Both the position numbers and the translations under genes were made by a program. 64,000 nucleotides of DNA from Paraburkholderia sprentiae WSM5005 (GTDB lineage Bacteria > Pseudomonadota > Gammaproteobacteria > Burkholderiales > Burkholderiaceae): NCBI RefSeq assembly GCF_001865575.2, contig NZ_CP017562.2:124001-188000 (forward strand). The letters run 5' to 3'. Positions 36,690 through 45,067 of the stretch are shown here, one piece after another; positions within the stretch are counted from its first letter, which is position 1; every line of letters starts with the position of its first letter. The notes under the pieces were generated by a model that was not told the origin of the DNA, did not search any database, and saw only the letters and a list, made by a program, of their open reading frames with translations.

Positions 36690-38219
36690 ATGACCTTGCC
36701 GATTTCCAAATTGAAGATCGAAATCGATCGGCGGCAGTCGTTGCCGATCTATCTGCAGATTTGCGACCGTTTCAGGACCGCGATCGCTTCGGGGCATTTG
36801 CGTCCCGGCGATCGTGTGCCCGCGCTGCGCGGTCTCGCCACGCAGCTGAACACGGCGCGCGGCACGGTCGAGCTGGCCTACACGATCCTCGTCGACCAAG
36901 GCTACCTGCAGATGCGTGGCGCGGCGGGCACGTTCGTATCGCCGTCGCTGCCGGCATCGGTGATGCAGGCTTCGCCTGGTCAAGTTCTTCGGGAAAGGCA
37001 AGGTCCGCTGCGCAACGAAGCGACGGGCACGCCGACTACGCCAGACGCATCGCGCGGTGCTCAACCTGCGACGCGCCAGTTGGCCATCGCCGTCGCCATG
37101 AGCGGCGAGCCGCGGCCATTGCAACCCGGGCTGCCCGCGCTCGACGCGTTCCCGAGCAAGGTATGGAACCGGCTCGTTGCGCAGCGCGCGCGCAGCGGTG
37201 AACGCGCGATGCTCGCATACCCGGATCCGGCCGGCTACCGGCCGCTGCGCGAACACATTGCGACCTATCTCGGGCTGTCGCGCGGCGTGACCTGCCTGCC
37301 GGAACAGGTGTTCATTACCGGCGGCTACCGCGCGACGCTCGAACTCGTGTTGCGCAGTCTCGCGCGCCCGGACGATCGCATGTGGTTCGAGGATCCGGGC
37401 TATCTGCTCGCACGCGGTTTTCTGGCCGAGACCGGCGTGCAGCTCGTGCCGGTGCCGGTGGATGGCGAAGGGATCGTCGTCGAGCGCGGCACACAGCTGG
37501 ATCCGCAGGCGCGCTTCGCACTGGTCACGCCGTCGCATCAGAGCCCGCTCGGGCACACGCTATCGCTCGCAAGACGCCTGGCGTTGCTGGACTGGGCGGA
37601 AAAAGCCTCCGGCTGGATCATCGAAGACGACTACGACAGCGAGTTCCGTTATGCGGGTCGGCCGTTACCCGCGTTGAAGAGCCTCGACCGGCGCGATCGC
37701 GTGATCTATTGCGGCACTTTCAGCAAGGTGATGTTTCCCGGTTTGCGGCTCGCGTATGCGGTAGTGCCAGAGCGGGCCGTCGAGCGTGTCGGCCGGGTGG
37801 CGCATAGCATGAACGCCGGCTCGCCGTCGATATGGCAGGCGGCCGTGGCGGATTTCATCAGGCAGGGACATTTTGCGCGGCATCTGAGGCGAATGCGCGC
37901 GTTGTACGCCGAGCGGCGCATGCTGATCGTGCGCGCGCTGGAACAGGCGTTCGGGGAGCGGCTGATGGTCGATTTGCCGCCCGGTGGAATTCAGTTCGCG
38001 GTGCGATTCGCCGAAGGTCCGGGTGGCCCGGCCGACGACGTCGCGGTCGCCTCGCGTGCCCGCGAGGCTGGGCTCGGGGTATTGCCGCTGTCGATCTGGT
38101 ACGCGAACGACCGCACGCGGCACACGCCGCGCGGTCTCGTGATGGGCTTCGCGAACATCGCCGATGCGGGTGAAGCGGGCCGTCTCGCCAGAACGTTGCG
38201 GGCGTGTCTGGACGGCTGA
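36690..38219 (+). CDS. MocR/PdxR-type regulator (GntR HTH + aminotransferase fold)
   Basis: 509 aa from the ATG at 36690 (MTLPISKLKIEIDRRQSLPIYLQI), which matches family N-termini; a longer frame starts at 36561. GntR winged helix at about residues 15-80 (GHLRPGDRVPALRGLATQLNTARGTVELAY). Aminotransferase-like domain at about 135-500 with IIEDDYDSEFRY and YCGTFSKVMFPGLR (PLP Lys). Divergent from the NmrA/SDR pair, the likely targets. Confidence 0.92.
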   Translation: MTLPISKLKIEIDRRQSLPIYLQICDRFRTAIASGHLRPGDRVPALRGLATQLNTARGTVELAYTILVDQGYLQMRGAAGTFVSPSLPASVMQASPGQVLRERQGPLRNEATGTPTTPDASRGAQPATRQLAIAVAMSGEPRPLQPGLPALDAFPSKVWNRLVAQRARSGERAMLAYPDPAGYRPLREHIATYLGLSRGVTCLPEQVFITGGYRATLELVLRSLARPDDRMWFEDPGYLLARGFLAETGVQLVPVPVDGEGIVVERGTQLDPQARFALVTPSHQSPLGHTLSLARRLALLDWAEKASGWIIEDDYDSEFRYAGRPLPALKSLDRRDRVIYCGTFSKVMFPGLRLAYAVVPERAVERVGRVAHSMNAGSPSIWQAAVADFIRQGHFARHLRRMRALYAERRMLIVRALEQAFGERLMVDLPPGGIQFAVRFAEGPGGPADDVAVASRAREAGLGVLPLSIWYANDRTRHTPRGLVMGFANIADAGEAGRLARTLRACLDG

Positions 38220-38300
38220 CACGCGCAGCGTTGGGTGCAACGCAGTTGAGTCGAGACCCCGCTTCGACTATGTCAGGAAGCCAATATGGCTCGAGCTGAA

Positions 38301-40283
38301 TTAAGAGTCGATGTGCACCGAGACGCCGGTCGGTGAATAGACGGGCGTCGCTTTGTGGCCGTCGACCGTGATCGTCGTGAACTGCTTCGTCGCCCCGTTG
38401 CCATCGATGAGATCGATGGTGTCGCCAACCTTGGGCGCATAACCGTTCACGAACTTCACGTGCAGCGTTCCGCCGGCGATGGTCAGCTGATTACCAACCC
38501 GCAGTTGCCCGGCGCCGTTACCGTCGATGTCGAGTTCGAGCGTGGTGCCGGCGAGCTGCGTGTACTTGCCGACGATGGACACCGGCGAAGACGCAGCAAT
38601 GGTGACACCGCCCGCACCCAGATACACGTCGCCAGCGCCGAACGCATTCGGGGAATCGGCCTCGAGCACACCGCCGCTTACCTGAGAACCGCCGGACCAG
38701 GTGTTGTTGCCGCCGAGCTTCAACGTACCGCTACCCTGAAGCGTCAACTTGCCCGCACCCGATATATCGTTGCGCCACAGATCCGACGCGTTGAATCCGC
38801 CTTGGGACGCATCCATCGATACGATGACGCTGCCATCGAACGCACCGTATCCGTCCCCGGCTGCAAACATGTTCAGGCGACCCCAACCTTCCGCATCATC
38901 CATGACCGGATAGCCCGAAGGCAGCTCGGTCGTCTTGAGCACCACGCGGCGCTGGGCAGCGCTCAGATACGGAAAGCGCGTCTCCAGTAACACCTCCGCA
39001 CCCTTCGGCACAACGGCAGGCGCATTTGTGGATTCGATCGGCGCGAAGCCGAACGTCATGCGGCGGATGAAATCCGCTTTGTTCGTTGCATAGTCGGCGA
39101 AGCGGTCCGTCGCTGCCGTGCCGGAGTGGGCGAAAGCAGCGAAGGTCGTCGAATCGGTGTTCGTCGACTGCATCAGGGCCGCGTGCGCCTGGCTGAATGC
39201 GGCGCTTTTCAGCGTGGCGTTGTTCGGATCGGAAAGATTGGCGGCACTCGCTGCAAGCGCAAACATTCGACCTGCGATGACGTCGAGCGGCGAATGCATA
39301 CCGGCGAAAATGCGGTTTTCGCCAAGTTCGAGGCCGCGACTTGCCATCTCCTGGAACCGCTCCGGCAGCACGTAGGCCATCGTCATCGCGTCACGCATGG
39401 CCTCCGCCTCGTGACCGCTGATATATCCGCCATCGGTAGAAGGCGTGGTGCTCTCGGCAGGCACCAGAGTCGGATCTACGACGACACTCGTGCTCCAGCG
39501 GTATGGCCGCGCATATTTGTAGAAGCGTTTGGCCGGCTCCGTGGACGCGTTGTTGCCCATGCTGTTAAGCAGGTCGACCACCTTGCCGAAATTGGTGTTG
39601 CCGCCACTGCTGCTGACGCCGATGTTGTTGCCGCTGTCGTTGTACAGCACTGTCGTCGCATCCGCCGGAATCGACGTGATGGTCGTTGTCTGCTGCGCCG
39701 CCGCGCGCCACGCATTGGTGAGCGGTCCCATGCCATCGGTCACGCTATAACCTTTGCCGCGCCGGTCGTCGTAGTACGCTGCATCGGCCTGCGCCTGGGT
39801 TCGGTTGGTCGTCTCAGTGACCACGAATTGAATGTTGGCGGCATGGACGGCGCTATTCACGATAGCCCCGCCCGGCGTACCGTCATTGGGTAGTCCCGTC
39901 CACGTGGACTGAACGACAGCCGGAAAGGAACCATTGGCGGGGGCGGAGACGCCCGCATCGACAATCTCGGTCAACGGTTGCCAGATGTCGAGGAATCGGG
40001 AGACGACTCGCACACCCGCATTCGTGGCGAGCGTCGCATATCTCGCATCGCCGCGCTGGTTGGTCGCGATCGTGTCGACGAATGCGGGCACGTCCGGAAT
40101 CGCAGCGTTGTCGACGAAACCGGGATCGGCAGGCGGCGCGGGAATCGAGGCCGTCGCGGTCGTCGTCGAAGGATTCGAGGCGGACGGCGGGGAAGAATCG
40201 TTGCTGCCACCGCATGCGGCTAGCGCCGCAACGCTTGCGAGCACCGTGAGGCGCAGCGGGAGAGAGACGCGAAGATGACGCAT
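38301..40283 (-). CDS. PAP2/class A acid phosphatase lipoprotein with autotransporter-type repeat tail
   Basis: 660 aa. Lipobox ALAACGG near residue 24, then a Ser/Thr/Ala/Pro linker. Vanadate/PAP2-type phosphatase motifs are complete: KRFYKYARPYRW (KxxxxxxRP), STDGGYISGHEAEA (SGH) and SRGLELGENRIFAGMHSPLDVIAGR (SRxxx...HxxxD). From about residue 500, repeats of the autotransporter-associated beta-strand kind follow (GAGKLTLQGSGTLKLGGNNTWSGGSQVSGGVLEADSP-type order), ending without a beta-barrel. So an extracytoplasmic phosphatase is joined to a beta-helix piece. It stands alone; substrate unknown. Confidence 0.87.
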   Translation of the reverse strand: MRHLRVSLPLRLTVLASVAALAACGGSNDSSPPSASNPSTTTATASIPAPPADPGFVDNAAIPDVPAFVDTIATNQRGDARYATLATNAGVRVVSRFLDIWQPLTEIVDAGVSAPANGSFPAVVQSTWTGLPNDGTPGGAIVNSAVHAANIQFVVTETTNRTQAQADAAYYDDRRGKGYSVTDGMGPLTNAWRAAAQQTTTITSIPADATTVLYNDSGNNIGVSSSGGNTNFGKVVDLLNSMGNNASTEPAKRFYKYARPYRWSTSVVVDPTLVPAESTTPSTDGGYISGHEAEAMRDAMTMAYVLPERFQEMASRGLELGENRIFAGMHSPLDVIAGRMFALAASAANLSDPNNATLKSAAFSQAHAALMQSTNTDSTTFAAFAHSGTAATDRFADYATNKADFIRRMTFGFAPIESTNAPAVVPKGAEVLLETRFPYLSAAQRRVVLKTTELPSGYPVMDDAEGWGRLNMFAAGDGYGAFDGSVIVSMDASQGGFNASDLWRNDISGAGKLTLQGSGTLKLGGNNTWSGGSQVSGGVLEADSPNAFGAGDVYLGAGGVTIAASSPVSIVGKYTQLAGTTLELDIDGNGAGQLRVGNQLTIAGGTLHVKFVNGYAPKVGDTIDLIDGNGATKQFTTITVDGHKATPVYSPTGVSVHIDS

Positions 40284-40406
40284 GACGAGATTTTGTTGTG
40301 GTTGTCGGTGGCGTCGGATTGTGCGGGCGAATTATGACGGCATTGTTGCGACCTACTAAGCGATATCAGATATCGTGGCGCTATCGGACGAGAGTCGTGC
40401 GCGAGC

Positions 40407-40514
40407 CTAAAACCAACCCTTTACCGTCGCGACCCGCCATAAGACGAACATGACGAGGCCTACCGACGCAGCGGTCAATAGAATCAAGTCGATCGAGTGC
40501 ATCAGCTTTTTCAT
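40407..40514 (-). CDS. Possible 35-aa single-TM small protein
   Basis: A short frame with a textbook small membrane protein layout: MKKLMHSIDLI, a hydrophobic helix LILLTAASVGLVMFVLW, and a basic end RVATVKGWF. It lies between the phosphatase gene and the peroxiredoxin leader. The ribosome site is weak, so expression is uncertain. Confidence 0.4.
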   Translation of the reverse strand: MKKLMHSIDLILLTAASVGLVMFVLWRVATVKGWF

Positions 40515-41035
40515 ATCAATGTAGGCAAGTGTCGACGATTCGAATGAAGCGCAATAACTGCAGCGAGCGCCGCTCGCGCGGCGTTCACGGCGTGAGCGTC
40601 AAGCTACGCCGGCAACCTTAACAACCGCTTATCCCCGGTCCGATCGAATCAAGGCCCGGTAAATCTGTGCGCCAGCGCACACAGGCCGGCGCGTCGGACG
40701 TGCATGATTTACCGATAGCCGTCACGCCCCGAAGCCCGGATGTGGCCAGCCGGGCTGATTTGGACGGGTGTCAACATCGTTTCGCGCTTAACGCGCTATA
40801 TTTGAAGTCTCACTGCGCGATGCGGCAATGCTCGTCTCGACCCAGCAGTGGCATCGCGAGCTTCTTCTGCAGGGCGATGCTCGACTTGCCGCGCGAGTAC
40901 CCGGCGCGAAAGCTTCATCTATCGTTGTGAGCTTTGGTGATTTCCAAACCCGAGACTATCCGGGCCCGTGTCGGACCGTTGCAAACAGGCCTCGCTCGGG
41001 TCTTCCGCTTAACCACGACTGCACAGGACGGCCAT
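40515..41035. other. Long leader without gene upstream of peroxiredoxin
   Basis: About 520 bp with no supported gene. It contains two clear hairpins: TGTGCGC-CA-GCGCACA near 40671-40686, and AGCCCGG (40733-40739) with CCGGGCT (40750-40756). Neither has a T-tail. Possible structured leader or ends of old transcripts. Confidence 0.4.
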
Positions 41036-41692
41036 ATGTCACTTCGTATCAATGACGTCGCGCCCAACTTCACCGCGCGCACCACACAGGGCACCATCGA
41101 TTTCCACGACTGGATCGGCGACCAATATGCGATCCTGTTCTCTCACCCGAAAGACTTCACGCCGGTTTGCACGACCGAACTGGGCTACATGGCGAAAATC
41201 GAGCCGGAGTTCGCGAAGCGCAACGCGAAACTGATCGGCTTGTCGGTCGATCCGGTCGAAGACCACGAAAAATGGGTCGCGGACATCGAGGAAACCCAGG
41301 GCGCCGCCGTCAAGTACCCGATGATCGGCGACACCGATCTCGCGATCGCCAAGCTGTACAACATGCTGCCGGCCGACGCGGGCGACACCAGCGAGGGCCG
41401 CACCGCCGCGACCAACGCGACCGTGCGCTCGGTGTTCATCATCGGTCCCGACAAGAAGATCAAGCTGACACTGACCTACCCGATGAGCACCGGCCGCAAC
41501 TTCGACGAAATCCTGCGCGCGCTCGACTCGATCCAGCTCACCGCGAAACACAAGGTCGCCACGCCGGCCAACTGGAAGCAGGGCGAAGACGTGATCATCA
41601 CGTCGGCGGTCAGCAACGAAGAGGCACAGCAGACGTTCCCTGGCTTCAAGACCATCAAACCGTATCTGCGCACCACCAAGCAACCCGGCTGA
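41036..41692 (+). CDS. 1-Cys peroxiredoxin (Prx6/AhpC-TSA type)
   Basis: 218 aa from the ATG at 41036, which has AGGA upstream. Peroxidatic Cys45 in DFTPVCTTE, the only Cys in the protein. The C-terminal Prx6 extension is present (NWKQGEDVIITSAVSNEEAQQTFPG ... YLRTTKQP). It reduces H2O2 and organic or lipid hydroperoxides in the cytoplasm. The persulfide dioxygenase-rhodanese gene follows 57 bp downstream on the same strand, suggesting a joint role in peroxide and sulfide stress. Confidence 0.95.
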   Translation: MSLRINDVAPNFTARTTQGTIDFHDWIGDQYAILFSHPKDFTPVCTTELGYMAKIEPEFAKRNAKLIGLSVDPVEDHEKWVADIEETQGAAVKYPMIGDTDLAIAKLYNMLPADAGDTSEGRTAATNATVRSVFIIGPDKKIKLTLTYPMSTGRNFDEILRALDSIQLTAKHKVATPANWKQGEDVIITSAVSNEEAQQTFPGFKTIKPYLRTTKQPG

Positions 41693-41749
41693 TAGGCATG
41701 TCACGGCGGCTGTTGGCGGCCGCCGCGCCGATTTTCCGAAGGCATACCG

Positions 41750-42817
41750 ATGATTTTTCGTCAGCTGTTCGATCCCGTTTCGTCGACCTATACCTACCTG
41801 CTCGGCGACAGCGGCGAGGCCGTGTTGATCGACCCGGTCTACGAACAGGTGCCGCGCGATCAGGCGCTGCTGCGCGAGCTGGGCCTATGGTTGCTGACGA
41901 CGCTCGATACCCACGTGCACGCCGACCACGTTACCGGCGCATGGCGCATGCGTTTGCGTTGCGGCAGCGAGATCGCGCTTGCCGCGGTCGTCGAGGCGAC
42001 AGGCGTCACGCGGCCGCTGGGTCATGGCGATCGGATCGACTTCGGCACGCGTCATCTGAGCGTGCGCGCAACGCCTGGCCACACCAACGGCTGCCTGACC
42101 TACGTGCTCGACGATCAGAGCATGGCCTTTACCGGCGATAGCCTGCTGATTCGCGGCTGTGGCCGCACCGATTTTCAGCAAGGCAGTCCGCAGCAGTTGT
42201 TCGCGTCCGTGCGCGAGCAGATCCTGTCGCTGCCGGACGACTGCCTGCTTTATCCCGCGCACGACTATCGCGGCATCACCGTGACCAGTGTGACCGAGGA
42301 ACGGCGCTTCAATCCACGCCTGGGCGGTGGTGTCGACGTTGGCGATTTCGCCGGGTATATGAACAACCTGAACTTGCCGCACCCGAAGCAGATGGCGGTC
42401 GCGGTGCCCGCAAACATGCGTTGCGGGCAGCCCGAAGGCAGCGCCGAAGTGGCGACCGAAACGCCGGATTGGGCGCCGTTGACGCTGCGTTTTAGCGGCG
42501 TATGGGAAATTGAGCCGATGGCGCTGCTCGAGCGTGGCGCGGCGTTTCAGATCGTCGACGTGCGGGAGGCACCCGAGTTCATCGATCGTTTGGGTCATCT
42601 GCCGGGCGCGAAGCTGGTGCCGCTGTCGCAATTGACAGGGCGGCTCGAAGAACTGGATCGCGAGCGGCCGGTGGTCGCGGTGTGCCGCTCTGGCGTACGC
42701 TCGGCGCAGGCGAGCGTATTGCTGACGAAGGCCGGGTTCGGCAAGGTGGCGAATCTTGCCGGTGGGATGCTGCGGTGGAGGACGGAGGGGCTGCCGGTAG
42801 CGTCGGATAGTGTTTGA
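41750..42817 (+). CDS. Persulfide dioxygenase (ETHE1-like) fused to rhodanese
   Basis: 355 aa. Metallo-beta-lactamase fold with THVHADH (His55, His57, Asp59, His60), His111, Asp130 and His171; SLLIRGCGRTDFQQG is the ETHE1/Blh persulfide dioxygenase signature. Residues about 255-350 are a rhodanese domain with active-site Cys312 in CRSGVRS. Such fusions oxidise glutathione persulfide to sulfite and handle thiosulfate. The middle stretch (about 180-245) is a linker common to these fusions. Probably co-transcribed with the peroxiredoxin. Confidence 0.93.
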   Translation: MIFRQLFDPVSSTYTYLLGDSGEAVLIDPVYEQVPRDQALLRELGLWLLTTLDTHVHADHVTGAWRMRLRCGSEIALAAVVEATGVTRPLGHGDRIDFGTRHLSVRATPGHTNGCLTYVLDDQSMAFTGDSLLIRGCGRTDFQQGSPQQLFASVREQILSLPDDCLLYPAHDYRGITVTSVTEERRFNPRLGGGVDVGDFAGYMNNLNLPHPKQMAVAVPANMRCGQPEGSAEVATETPDWAPLTLRFSGVWEIEPMALLERGAAFQIVDVREAPEFIDRLGHLPGAKLVPLSQLTGRLEELDRERPVVAVCRSGVRSAQASVLLTKAGFGKVANLAGGMLRWRTEGLPVASDSV

Positions 42818-43297
42818 GGCGGAGTCGACGCTACAGAACCTGGGCGAGCTCAACCCTGGCTTTGCCGACGGCCTCGACCCTGACCCAAAGCGGCACCGAC
42901 TTTCGCATAAACGCTACCCCGCTGGGCCGACCGCGTCACCAGGCCGATTCCCCCGCACCCGAGCACCAGCGCGACGAGATTCTTCAATTCCATGATGTTC
43001 TCGTTCAGGCGGCATTTGCTGACACCCATCGGCCACTAACAAATGCCACGGGCGACCGGACGTTACGCCGGCTGCTATGTCCGCATCACTGTGTCGGGCG
43101 ATCTTCCGACCATGCGCTGGCGAGTGGTGCGCACCTTCACACCTGCGGCGCAGGCACCCGTGGGTTCGATCATTCTGCGCCAATCGGGCCACGCTCGCCC
43201 ACTCACGCGGTTTTCGCCAGCTCGCCGATTGTCGATCCGCACCTGACTCGTTCGTCGTATAGATAAACCGATCGGGTTCATTGACCAGGAGCACATC
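42818..43297. other. Intergenic stretch without a supported gene
   Basis: About 480 bp. Only a 47-codon minus-strand frame (42850-42993, hydrophobic then basic) is of any note, without a good ribosome site. AGGAG lies just upstream of the next gene. Confidence 0.4.
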
Positions 43298-43915
43298 ATG
43301 CGCAAGCACATCGTTTCCATGTTCCTCAGCCTGGATGGCGTCACGCAATCCCCGGGCGCGCCCGAGGAAGATGCCAGTGGCGATTTTCGCCTGGGCGGCT
43401 GGACCGTCCCTTATGCCGACGAGGCGATCGGCGCAAGTGTGCGCGCGCTGCTCGCGCAGCCGTTCGAGTTGCTGCTCGGGCGTTGCACATACGACATATT
43501 CGCGTCTTATTGGCCACATGTACCGGCCGATTCACGCAGCCGCGGCATTGCCGACCAGTTCAATCGAGTCCGCAAGCACGTGGCCACACATCGACCCGAT
43601 ACGCTTCCTTGGCACAACAGTCACGCGCTGAAGGGCGACCTTGCCGACGCGATACGCGCGCTAAAACTTCAGGACGGTGCCGATCTGGTGACGTTCGGCA
43701 GCGGCGACATGGTGCGCCAACTGCTGGCGGCCGGCCTCGTGGATGAACTCCAGCTTCTGACTTATCCGGTGATACTTGGGCCCGGCAAACGCCTGTTCGG
43801 CAACGACGCACTAGCGTCCGCCTTCACAGTGACGCACGCGACCAGCACCCCCGGCGGCGTGCTGATCTCCCGCTACGTGCGCAACGGCGAGGTGCGAACC
43901 GGAGCGTTCGAGTAA
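43298..43915 (+). CDS. Dihydrofolate-reductase-like (RibD C-terminal) protein
   Basis: 205 aa. Starts MRKHIVSMFLSLDGV, typical of the YwjB/YyaP RibD_C family, with ELLLGRCTYDIFASYWPH, VTFGSGDMVRQLLAAGLVDELQLLTYPVILGPGKRLFG and a C-terminal Tyr/Arg-rich strand. Likely an NADPH-dependent reductase, or a binder of a pterin- or flavin-like compound. Function in the cell is not known for most members. Confidence 0.88.
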   Translation: MRKHIVSMFLSLDGVTQSPGAPEEDASGDFRLGGWTVPYADEAIGASVRALLAQPFELLLGRCTYDIFASYWPHVPADSRSRGIADQFNRVRKHVATHRPDTLPWHNSHALKGDLADAIRALKLQDGADLVTFGSGDMVRQLLAAGLVDELQLLTYPVILGPGKRLFGNDALASAFTVTHATSTPGGVLISRYVRNGEVRTGAFE

Positions 43916-43950
43916 GCGCGAAGCTTCGGATCGACGTTTTCAAGCGGAGA

Positions 43951-44895
43951 CTATTTTTTCCTCGGGTCCCGCGCCCGCCTGCCACTCGCCGCCGTATCCG
44001 CGAACAGATCGATCACGACCTCGCGCAGCCAGCGATTGCCTTCATCCTGATGGACGCGCTCGTGCCACAACAGATGGATCGGTGCCGCGGGCAGCGCCAT
44101 CGGCAGCGCCCGCAGGCTGAGCGAGAACGGCGTGGCCAACTCCAGTGCGAGGCGCTCGGGCACCGTGGCGATCAGATCGGTGCGTTGCAGGATGTAGCCC
44201 ACGCTCATGAAGTGCGGCACCGTCAGCCGCACCTGACGCCGCACGCCGCGCCGTTTTAGCCACTCGTCCACCTGACCGTGGCCGGTGCCGGCCGACACGA
44301 CCACCAGATGCTCGGCTTCGCGCCACGGGGAAAGCGTGAGCGGGGTGTCCTCGAGTGGGTGGCCGCGTCTGAACAGGCACACGTAGCGCTGATCGAACAG
44401 ACGCCGCTGATAGAAACCACCCTTCAACTGCGGCAACAGACCGATCGCCAGATCGACGCGGCCGTCGGCCATCTCGTTGCTGAGGTTGACGCTCGTATTG
44501 CGGACCGTATTCATCACGATGCCTGGCGCAACGCGTGACAATCGTTCGAGAAGTGCGGGCAAAAACACGACTTCGCCGATATCGGTCATACCGATCGTCA
44601 TCGTTCGCATCGCGCGCAGCGGATCGAAGCCCGTCACCGGATTGAGCGCGGCGTGCAAGGTGGCGAGCGCCTGCGAGACCGGCTCCGCGAGACGCTGCGC
44701 GAACGGGGTAGGCACCACACCGCCCGGCGCACGCACGAACAGGGGATCGCCCAGCAGCCGGCGCAGGTTCGCGAGTGCGTTGCTGACGCCCGGCTGGCTC
44801 ATGTTCATTTGCTCGGCGACGCTCGCTACGCGCCGCTCCTGCATCAGCCGCTGGAAAAGCAGCAGCAGATTGAGGTCGAGATCGCTTAGTTCCAT
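43951..44895 (-). CDS. LysR-family regulator, NahR-like
   Basis: 314 aa from the ATG at 44895 (MELSDLDLNLLLLF), matching NahR-type N-termini; an ATG at 44919 is possible, and neither has a clear ribosome site. HTH at about residues 15-65 (ASVAEQMNMSQPGVSNALANLRRLLGDPLFVR). The effector domain has the NahR-like order RTMTIGMTDIGEVVFLPALLERL ... DLAIGLLPQLKGGFYQRRLFDQRYVCLFRRGHPL. Divergent from the flavin hydroxylase at 45068, which it likely activates in response to an aromatic acid such as salicylate or a hydroxybenzoate. Confidence 0.9.
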   Translation of the reverse strand: MELSDLDLNLLLLFQRLMQERRVASVAEQMNMSQPGVSNALANLRRLLGDPLFVRAPGGVVPTPFAQRLAEPVSQALATLHAALNPVTGFDPLRAMRTMTIGMTDIGEVVFLPALLERLSRVAPGIVMNTVRNTSVNLSNEMADGRVDLAIGLLPQLKGGFYQRRLFDQRYVCLFRRGHPLEDTPLTLSPWREAEHLVVVSAGTGHGQVDEWLKRRGVRRQVRLTVPHFMSVGYILQRTDLIATVPERLALELATPFSLSLRALPMALPAAPIHLLWHERVHQDEGNRWLREVVIDLFADTAASGRRARDPRKK

Positions 44896-44918
44896 GAAGT
44901 CGGCATGACCAATGGTCA

Positions 44919-44966
44919 TTCATATCAGTGATGAAGGAGATTCATTTCATCTTATTGAGCAATGAA
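44919..44966. promoter_or_regulatory. TTCAT/ATGAA half-site array, probable LysR box
   Basis: TTCAT at 44919, 44941 and 44946 and ATGAA at 44931 and 44962 form overlapping inverted repeats in the divergent LysR/hydroxylase region. TTCAT-N7-ATGAA (44919-44935) fits the T-N11-A style of LysR sites. Seen directly; binding inferred. Confidence 0.45.
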
Positions 44967-45067
44967 GGTCTAGTGCTGAAAATACCGACACGGTATCCGC
45001 ATGCGACGCGCCGCCCGGGCGTTGCACAGCAAGCCGATCGATAAACCCGCATATCGGAGACACAATC

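Noticed and set aside
42850..42993. 47-aa minus-strand frame with hydrophobic start
   Set aside because: Weak ribosome site and Gly/Arg/Gln-rich end; too little to separate from chance in GC-rich DNA.
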